19,447 nucleotides of DNA, taken from assembly GCA_910588455.1 (NCBI GenBank), contig CAJUPG010000037.1, positions 1 through 19,447 of the forward strand, in the 5' to 3' direction. Shown here piece by piece: positions 15,013 through 19,447 of the stretch. Both the position numbers and the translations under genes were made by a program. The notes below the pieces were generated by a model. That model searched no databases. It was not told where the DNA came from and was given only the letters and a program-made list of their open reading frames with translations. Source of the DNA: an uncultured Oscillospiraceae bacterium (GTDB taxonomy: Bacteria; Bacillota; Clostridia; Oscillospirales; Oscillospiraceae). Numbering within the stretch: the stretch's first letter is position 1; the number at the start of each line of letters is the position of its first letter.

Positions 15013-15057
15013 GGCGATTTTGATAAAAAATCGCCGGAGCAAAGCGGACTTTGCTCC
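15013..15057. repeat. Two abutting perfect hairpins
   Basis: GGCGATTTT / AAAATCGCC (15013-15021, 15027-15035; GATAA loop) is directly followed by GGAGCAAAG / CTTTGCTCC (15036-15044, 15049-15057; CGGA loop). There are no bases between the two stems. Purine-rich GGAGC units precede them. Function is unknown; candidates are a recombination or attachment structure, an origin-like element or a dispersed palindromic repeat. Confidence 0.75.
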
Positions 15058-15136
15058 GACGTGGTCCGAGTATTCATAACGACAGTCCTGCAAACCCGCA
15101 TGAAATCAAGGTTTTTGGGTAGCAGGCAAACACATT

Positions 15137-15249
15137 TCACTAATTGAACATATCCGATAAGGGCGCTGGTGTGACAACCGGCGCTTTTCCCATACCCATA
15201 CCATAGCTGGCCGTTGCACCGCAGACAACTAAATCTATACAATTAGTGA
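15137..15249. repeat. Inverted repeat bracketing a parA-leader remnant
   Basis: TCACTAATTG (15137-15146) and CAATTAGTGA (15240-15249) are perfect inverted copies of ten bases; flanking ACATTT-like bases extend the similarity imperfectly. Between them lies a terminator-like hairpin (GCGCTGG 15163-15169 / CCGGCGC 15178-15184, then TTTT). The whole could fold as one RNA or mark the ends of a small insertion. Confidence 0.6.
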
Positions 15250-15339
15250 TAAAATGTTCTATTACTGGATACAGACCTTTAGTGCGACATTGCTCAGGTA
15301 TCAGTTACTGCAAAATTTACTTGCCTAACTTGTACCATC

Positions 15340-15368
15340 TTGCTACGGCACTCTTTTTATGGTAAAAT
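15340..15368 (+). promoter_or_regulatory. Probable promoter of the RT/HEPN-like operon
   Basis: TTGCTA (15340-15345) and TAAAAT (15363-15368) are 17 bases apart, about 90 bases before the reverse transcriptase start. An overlapping ATATAATAAT stretch just downstream offers alternative -10 boxes. Confidence 0.6.
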
Positions 15369-15460
15369 ATAATAATATCAAAGAGATTGCATGATGGAAG
15401 TTGTATCTTTCCCTTGGTTATTGAGAAATCCAACCAAATTATATTGTAAGAGGGCGTATT

Positions 15461-16969
15461 ATGAGAGATTACAGAATTATTGGGGAAAATATTGCCCAAA
15501 CAGGTTTTTTCTCTGAATATCTTCCACCTTGCTTTCAGTTAAATATTGACGTATTCAAATGTCCAGCACCTGCGAATTGTGATGTAGTTGCTCCCTATAC
15601 GTTTACAATGAGCCGATTTAATGGCAATGATGCAAGAAGGATTATATCTCTTCCTGAAATTGGAGCTTATATTGCTGCGCACAATTATATCAACGAAAAA
15701 AATCTGATAAAAGATTTGATTGAATTTGCGGAACAAAGCAATGCCTCATTTTCTCCCATTTTAGGTCAGGATGATAGTATTATTCGCCATGAGCAGGCAT
15801 ACGAAAATCATCCAGAGATGGGACAGCCTATTCCTACGCAATATATTGAAAATATCGAAAAAAAATTAATCCGGGCGGCAGGGGCACGTCAGATTTTAAA
15901 ATTGGATATATCAAATTGTTTTTCCAGTTTCTATATGCATATGATACCAGCTATCTTTCTTGGTGTGGAAATTGCAGAGCAGGAATATCGGAAAAATCAA
16001 AAACGAGGAGAAGAAACAGCTTCAGAGCAATATAAAAAATACAGTAAATTAGATGTGGCAATACGCAAGCAAAATTTAAACAGAACTAATGGTTTGTTAG
16101 TTGGACCTTTGCTGTCGAAGATAATTGTTGAAGCAATTTTGACTCGAATTGATTTAGAACTGGAAGCAGTAGGCATCCATTTCTCAAGGTACGTTGATGA
16201 TTATGAAGTGTATTTATATCGCCATGAGGAAAAAGAAATTATTAGTGTGTTTGAAAAGATACTAAAACAATACGGTTTTTTCTTGAATTCAGAAAAAACT
16301 GAGCTTATTGATTTTCCATATTATGTAGAAGAAAATTTTGAAAAATTGTTAGATAGCCGATTGCGAGATAACATGAACCAACAGGAATTGATGGAACTTT
16401 TTAATACATTTTTTCTTATGGAAAAGAATGGAGTTAAAGGTGCCATCCGTTATATATTAAAAGCAATAGAATCAAGGACAGTCACAATAGAGTGTCCTTT
16501 GTTTAAAGCGTATCTCCTCAGTATAATAGCGAACAACGAGCGGTCGCTTTCAAAAGCTTGCTCACTTCTCATTGTGAACAAGGATAAACTTCCTTTGGAG
16601 GAAAAAGATATTGAAATTATCACGTCAATGCTGTCTTATCAAATCGTTTGTAAACATGACCTTGAAGTGATATGGCTTCTATACCTTTTGATCCAAACAA
16701 CACATATAAAGAAAGACGATCAGATTGTCGAGAAACTTGTTGATAGTGATAATGAACTTGCCCAGGTAATGTTGTTAAGGAAAGATCTGCTGTCAGAAAA
16801 GCTAATAGATCAAATAAGAAGTAAGGCCAATTCTTGGATATTGCTTTATGAGCTTTATTCTGAAGCATACATTGATGAAGAAATGTTTGTGGATAAGTTA
16901 GGAATTGAAAAAAATATTGATATGTATAGGAGCTTTAGACATCGGAAAATTCATTTTTGTACCATATGA
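15461..16969 (+). CDS. Reverse transcriptase of the Abi/UG defence type
   Basis: A 502-residue RNA-directed DNA polymerase-like protein. Motif A is KLDISNCFSSFYMH (147-160, Asp149); motif B is RTNGLLVGPLLSKIIVEAIL (208-227); motif C is FSRYVDDYEVY (241-251, Asp246/Asp247); and motif D is FLNSEKTELIDFP (274-286). All three catalytic Asp are present. After about 300 the protein is all helical (to 500), like the helical-repeat domain of AbiK/AbiP2 and related RTs. It has no maturase X, thumb/endonuclease or integrase part, so it is not a group II intron RT. The TNG..GP..S motif B and D..CF...Y motif A suit the unknown-group (UG)/Abi RTs that block phage. GAGGG lies about ten bases before the ATG. 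The DNA is far more AT-rich than its surroundings. Exact RT subgroup is not determined. Confidence 0.9.
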   Translation: MRDYRIIGENIAQTGFFSEYLPPCFQLNIDVFKCPAPANCDVVAPYTFTMSRFNGNDARRIISLPEIGAYIAAHNYINEKNLIKDLIEFAEQSNASFSPILGQDDSIIRHEQAYENHPEMGQPIPTQYIENIEKKLIRAAGARQILKLDISNCFSSFYMHMIPAIFLGVEIAEQEYRKNQKRGEETASEQYKKYSKLDVAIRKQNLNRTNGLLVGPLLSKIIVEAILTRIDLELEAVGIHFSRYVDDYEVYLYRHEEKEIISVFEKILKQYGFFLNSEKTELIDFPYYVEENFEKLLDSRLRDNMNQQELMELFNTFFLMEKNGVKGAIRYILKAIESRTVTIECPLFKAYLLSIIANNERSLSKACSLLIVNKDKLPLEEKDIEIITSMLSYQIVCKHDLEVIWLLYLLIQTTHIKKDDQIVEKLVDSDNELAQVMLLRKDLLSEKLIDQIRSKANSWILLYELYSEAYIDEEMFVDKLGIEKNIDMYRSFRHRKIHFCTI

Positions 16970-17004
16970 AATTGTGCTAATCCTAAGTAGAAGGGGGATA
17001 ATAG

Positions 17005-17820
17005 ATGTCAGTTTTTCCTGCGTTCAATAACGCTGAGTTAGAGAGCATATCCAATATTTTAGGAGATACTTCAACTGGATTTACAGGAAGCGAAATAGGT
17101 AGATTGCTTTTGCTTTGTCATATTCCAGATGCGTGGCCTAATGGAACCAAGAGAATAAGAATATTTAACTCTCTGGCAGAGGAATGTAATCGCTCTAAGA
17201 GCTCTAACTGCGTGTACGCTTTTATTTCAGAGGCATTAGAACCATCACGATGGTTAGATGCTCCTGAAGCTCATTCTGTCATGCGAACGAAAATAAATGA
17301 AGTGTTGGCATTAAAGGGGATACAACTCAATAATGAGAATAGATATGTGCAGGTAACAATGGCCAACTCAGTTTCCGAAGCGCGGAGGCGAGCTTCTCAG
17401 TTAAGTAAAAAGCTATATGATTTGCATATGCATTCAGAAGTAATGAAGTGTTGCAAAGAAGAACTATTGCAAGAAAATTATTTCCATGCAGTACACGAGG
17501 CTGCCAAAAGCCTAACAGATAGAATCTCAGTGGAAACAGGGTTAGAATTAGATGGAACCCAATTGATTGAACGGGCTTTTAGCATGGAAAAACCTGCCGT
17601 TGTTTTGAATACACTTAGAACCAGTAGTGAAAAAAATCAGCATCGTGGTCTTAAAGAGTTACTATTGGGAATAAACTATTCTGTTCGGAATGTTACTGCA
17701 CATGAGTTGAAGATTAAATGGGCAATTGACGAGGATCATGCCATCAATATGCTTAGTATTATATCTGCCATACATAAAGAATTAGACGAGTGCCACTTCA
17801 TACGACAGCAAAACATATAA
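17005..17820 (+). CDS. TIGR02391-like protein with HEPN-type motif (probable effector)
   Basis: A 271-residue protein. The N-terminal part (about 20-120: GFTGSEIGRLLLLCHIPD, then WPNGTKRIRIFNSL and the helical AFISEALEPSRW) and the C-terminal part (about 145-265) match my recollection of TIGR02391 (Ymh-like) proteins, many of which are annotated as abortive-infection-like. In the C-terminal helical domain SVRNVTAHELKIKWA (226-240) contains R228-x4-H233, the active-site pattern of HEPN ribonucleases, preceded by HAVHEAAKSLTDRIS. It lies 35 bases after the reverse transcriptase gene in the same orientation, with AAGGGGG before the ATG and the same AT-rich composition, so the two probably form an operon. 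An RNA-cleaving toxin role is inferred; no tool confirmed the family. Confidence 0.78.
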   Translation: MSVFPAFNNAELESISNILGDTSTGFTGSEIGRLLLLCHIPDAWPNGTKRIRIFNSLAEECNRSKSSNCVYAFISEALEPSRWLDAPEAHSVMRTKINEVLALKGIQLNNENRYVQVTMANSVSEARRRASQLSKKLYDLHMHSEVMKCCKEELLQENYFHAVHEAAKSLTDRISVETGLELDGTQLIERAFSMEKPAVVLNTLRTSSEKNQHRGLKELLLGINYSVRNVTAHELKIKWAIDEDHAINMLSIISAIHKELDECHFIRQQNI

Positions 17821-18029
17821 GGGATTTGTCCAAAAATATTTTGTAAGAACCGGCAAACCCTTGTGAAACAGCGCATTCCCACCGAATTTTAACAGCAGAA
17901 ACCACCAATTACTACGAATTTGCTGCCAAGAAATGAGTTTTGATACGACAAAACGTGGGGAAATGCGGACATACGGTACAGCGCCGCCCTTTGAACAGCC
18001 CCCTAAAATCACATATCGCCCGACTGGAT

Positions 18030-18064
18030 AAGCCGTCTTTTCTGCATGGAAAAGGCGGCTTTTT
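18030..18064 (+). terminator. Terminator hairpin in the parA leader
   Basis: AAGCCGTCTTTTC (18030-18042) pairs over 13 bases, with one G-T pair, with GAAAAGGCGGCTT (18049-18061) around TGCATG and runs into TTTTT. It either ends transcription from the RT/HEPN-like genes or acts as a leader attenuator for parA. Confidence 0.75.
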
Positions 18065-18077
18065 CTATGCCCGTACA

Positions 18078-18105
18078 TAGCCGTCTGTTTCGCCGCAGGC
18101 GGCTA
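18078..18105 (+). promoter_or_regulatory. Stem-loop directly before the parA ribosome site
   Basis: TAGCCGTCTG (18078-18087) pairs with CAGGCGGCTA (18096-18105) around TTTCGCCG. It lies ten bases before AGGAGG (18116-18121), so it may influence translation of parA. The equivalent bases at 15204-15231 no longer form this stem. Confidence 0.55.
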
Positions 18106-18131
18106 AATCTATGAAAGGAGGAACCCCAAAA

Positions 18132-18953
18132 ATGGCGAAACCGAAAGTGATAAGCGTAGCAAATCAAAAGGGCGGAGTTGGCAAAAGCACGACCGTCTAC
18201 AACCTGGGGGCCGGTCTTGCGCTGAAAGGAAAGAAAGTTCTCCTGCTGGATGTAGACCCCCAAGGCGACCTGACCAAGATGCTGGGCCAGCGCAAGCCCC
18301 ACGACCTGCCCCTGACCCTTGCCAACGCCATGAACGACGTTGTGGCCGGGACAATGCCCCGCGACCACCCGGAGATCATGCACCACCATGAGGGCTTTGA
18401 CTTTGTGCCGGGAAACCGCAGCCTGTCCGCCGTGGAGGTGGGGCTGGTGAACGTGATGAGCCGGGAAACGGTGTTACGGCAGTATGTGGACAGCGTGAAG
18501 CGGGATTATGACTATGTTCTGCTGGATTGCCGCCCCTCGCTGGGTATGCTGGTCATCAACGCCCTGTCCGCGTCGGATTATGTGCTTGTCCCCGTCCAGG
18601 CAGACTATCTGGCGGCGGAGGATATGACGGAGTTGGTGGGCACCGTGCGGAGCATCCAGCGGCAGATCAACCCAAAGCTGAAAATCGGCGGCGTGTTCCT
18701 GACAATGGCGAATGAAACCAACTTCCGCAAGGATATTGTTGCCACCGTCAAATCGAACTTTGGGAAACACCTGCCCGTGATGGACGCGGTGATCCCGGCA
18801 ACGGTGCGGCTGGCGGAGGTCAGCACGGCAGACAAGAGCATTTTCCAGCATGAACCCAGGGGGCGGGCGGCGGAAGCCTACCGCAGTCTGACAAAGGAGG
18901 TGTTGAAGATTGGCGAAAAGCAGCGCAGCCGGACTTCTGACCTCAGTCGATAG
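18132..18953 (+). CDS. parA: ParA/Soj-family partition ATPase
   Basis: A 273-residue deviant Walker ATPase. Walker A is KGGVGKST (13-20), Walker A-prime is LLLDVDPQGD (37-46), and a DYVLLDCRPSLG segment near 127-138 is Walker B. It lacks a long N-terminal DNA-binding extension, so it is a Soj-like short ParA. Such ParA proteins lie at one end of many Firmicutes integrative conjugative elements and on plasmids, where they work with ParB in maintenance. The ATG at 18132 was preferred over 18111 because AGGAGG (18116-18121) lies ten bases upstream. Codon use and composition are GC-rich, unlike the RT/HEPN-like pair before it. The end overlaps parB by 44 bases. Confidence 0.93.
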   Translation: MAKPKVISVANQKGGVGKSTTVYNLGAGLALKGKKVLLLDVDPQGDLTKMLGQRKPHDLPLTLANAMNDVVAGTMPRDHPEIMHHHEGFDFVPGNRSLSAVEVGLVNVMSRETVLRQYVDSVKRDYDYVLLDCRPSLGMLVINALSASDYVLVPVQADYLAAEDMTELVGTVRSIQRQINPKLKIGGVFLTMANETNFRKDIVATVKSNFGKHLPVMDAVIPATVRLAEVSTADKSIFQHEPRGRAAEAYRSLTKEVLKIGEKQRSRTSDLSR

Positions 18954-19447
18954 TATGTTCACTACCCAGGAGGAACGGGACAATGCCCAGCGCAGCTATG
19001 TGACCGACCTCCCCACCGCTGAAATCAGCGACTTCCCCGACCACCCGTTCAAGGTGCGGATGGACGAGAGTATGACGGAACTGGCGGACAGCGTGAAACA
19101 GCACGGTATTCTTGTGCCCTCCCTGGTACGTCCCATGCCGGACGGCAGTTATCAAATGGTGTCCGGCCACCGGCGCAAGCGGGCGGCGGAATTGGCGGAG
19201 CTGCCCACAGTACCCTGCATCGTCCGGGAGCTGACCGATGATGAAGCCATCATTATCATGGTGGACAGCAACCTCCAGCGGGAGCAGGTCTTACCATCAG
19301 AAAAGGCGTTTGCCTATAAAATGAAGCTGGACGCTATGAAACGGCAGGCTGGCAGACCGAGCAAAAATAATTCTGCAACAGTGTTGCAGAATTCAGCTTG
19401 TCGAAAAGCGGCCTGCCAGGAAAAAGTTCTGGCAGGCCGCAAAGCAT
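18910..19447 (+). CDS. parB: ParB/Spo0J-like partition protein, 3' end beyond window
   Basis: The first 179 residues are visible, starting at TTG (18910) with GGAGG nine bases upstream; the opening MAKSSAAGLLTSVDSMF is typical of ParB proteins of conjugative elements. An internal ATG at 18955 is an alternative start. The ParB/sulfiredoxin-type nuclease-like domain covers about 38-130: EISDFPDHPFKVR (38-50), the CTP/phosphate-binding-type box SGHRRKRAAEL (85-95) and DSNLQRE (119-125). The helix-turn-helix part would lie past the window edge. It overlaps parA by 44 bases, implying coupled translation. Two perfect hairpins lie in the coding stretch near its visible end. Confidence 0.9.
   Translation, partial: MAKSSAAGLLTSVDSMFTTQEERDNAQRSYVTDLPTAEISDFPDHPFKVRMDESMTELADSVKQHGILVPSLVRPMPDGSYQMVSGHRRKRAAELAELPTVPCIVRELTDDEAIIIMVDSNLQREQVLPSEKAFAYKMKLDAMKRQAGRPSKNNSATVLQNSACRKAACQEKVLAGRKA
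19369..19393. repeat. Perfect hairpin inside parB (first)
   Basis: AATTCTGCAAC (19369-19379) and GTTGCAGAATT (19383-19393) are perfect inverted copies of 11 bases separated by three. They encode residues about 154-161 of ParB. Confidence 0.85.
19408..19440. repeat. Perfect hairpin inside parB (second)
   Basis: GCGGCCTGCCAG (19408-19419) and CTGGCAGGCCGC (19429-19440) are perfect inverted copies of 12 bases with a nine-base A-rich loop. The frame stays open through it, encoding residues about 167-177. Confidence 0.88.

Larger units (their letters stand above)
14852..15460. other. Structured intergenic region and probable left junction of the mobile element
   Basis: No credible gene is seen in these 609 bases; open frames here are short and broken by hairpins. 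The region holds, in order, a minus-strand terminator (14945-14984), two abutting perfect hairpins (15013-15057), a pair of inverted repeats (15137-15146 and 15240-15249) bracketing a degenerate copy of the parA leader (15146-15237), and the promoter of the reverse transcriptase gene. Composition changes from GC-rich to AT-rich around 15.1 kb, so the boundary of the acquired DNA probably lies here. The attachment repeat cannot be defined because the other end is outside the window. Confidence 0.6.
17821..18131 (+). other. Intergenic region and leader of parA
   Basis: No gene is seen in these 311 bases. The first 170 bases are AT-rich and without a clear terminator for the preceding operon. 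A TTGAAC box at 17991-17996 with TATCGC 17 bases downstream is a weak promoter candidate for parA. From 18012 the sequence is related to 15150-15237 and contains a terminator hairpin and a second stem-loop before the parA ribosome site. Confidence 0.6.

Noticed and set aside
15146..15237. Broken parA gene at the left leader copy
   Set aside because: Only the leader is similar; no Walker motif or parA coding remnant follows, and the RT promoter region begins directly after it.
14833..15242. Short minus-strand open frames through the hairpin region upstream of the CBS gene
   Set aside because: Their translations run through palindromic DNA and a terminator, have no ribosome site and no recognisable fold. 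Similar frames probably arise wherever this repeat occurs.
15461..16969. Group II intron maturase or retron RT
   Set aside because: No maturase X domain, HNH part or intron RNA domain V-like hairpin is visible downstream, and no retron-type msr/msd or NAxxH/VTG signature was recognised; the long helical C-terminus fits Abi/UG RTs better.

Overview
The window looks like chromosomal DNA of a moderately GC-rich anaerobic Firmicute, probably a Clostridia/Oscillospiraceae-type gut bacterium. This is inferred from the strong AGGAGG ribosome sites, sigma-A promoters with 17-base spacers, many short lipoproteins, a split ThrE exporter, a BlaI/M56 pair and an EF-G-like protein with a GGSGKT P-loop. 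No rRNA, tRNA, CRISPR array or insertion sequence is visible.

Positions 1-14851 are chromosomal. On the minus strand lie an EF-G-like GTPase (cut by the window edge), an RluA/RluD pseudouridine synthase, signal peptidase II (lspA) and a QueT-type transporter with a possible preQ1 riboswitch. On the plus strand follow a CNNM/CBS/CorC membrane protein and a likely operon of two ThrE subunits, an SGNH-hydrolase lipoprotein and a small lipoprotein. A minus-strand operon then encodes BlaI-like repressor, M56 metalloprotease and a membrane protein, with an exceptionally clear double BlaI operator. Divergent from it is another lipoprotein, then an iron-sulfur aldo/keto reductase coupled to a MerR regulator under a 19-base-spacer promoter. 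Two minus-strand genes close the block: a secreted protein of unknown function and a two-CBS-domain protein.

From about 15.0 kb the sequence changes character. A 0.6-kb intergenic stretch full of hairpins and inverted repeats leads into a strongly AT-rich two-gene unit. It encodes a 502-residue reverse transcriptase of the Abi/UG (defence-associated) kind with a helical C-terminus, and a 271-residue protein resembling the TIGR02391 family with a C-terminal HEPN-like R-x4-H motif. It is followed by GC-richer parA and parB genes typical of the start of an integrative conjugative element or plasmid; parB runs off the window. A degenerate copy of the parA leader lies upstream of the RT gene, so the RT/HEPN unit sits between two related leader sequences. 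This suggests a cargo module placed at the parA end of a mobile element.

The best candidate for an undescribed system is the RT plus HEPN-like pair at 15461-17820, together with the structured non-coding DNA in front of it. The arrangement recalls AbiA-type phage-defence proteins, in which an RT and a HEPN domain are fused, but here they are separate genes.
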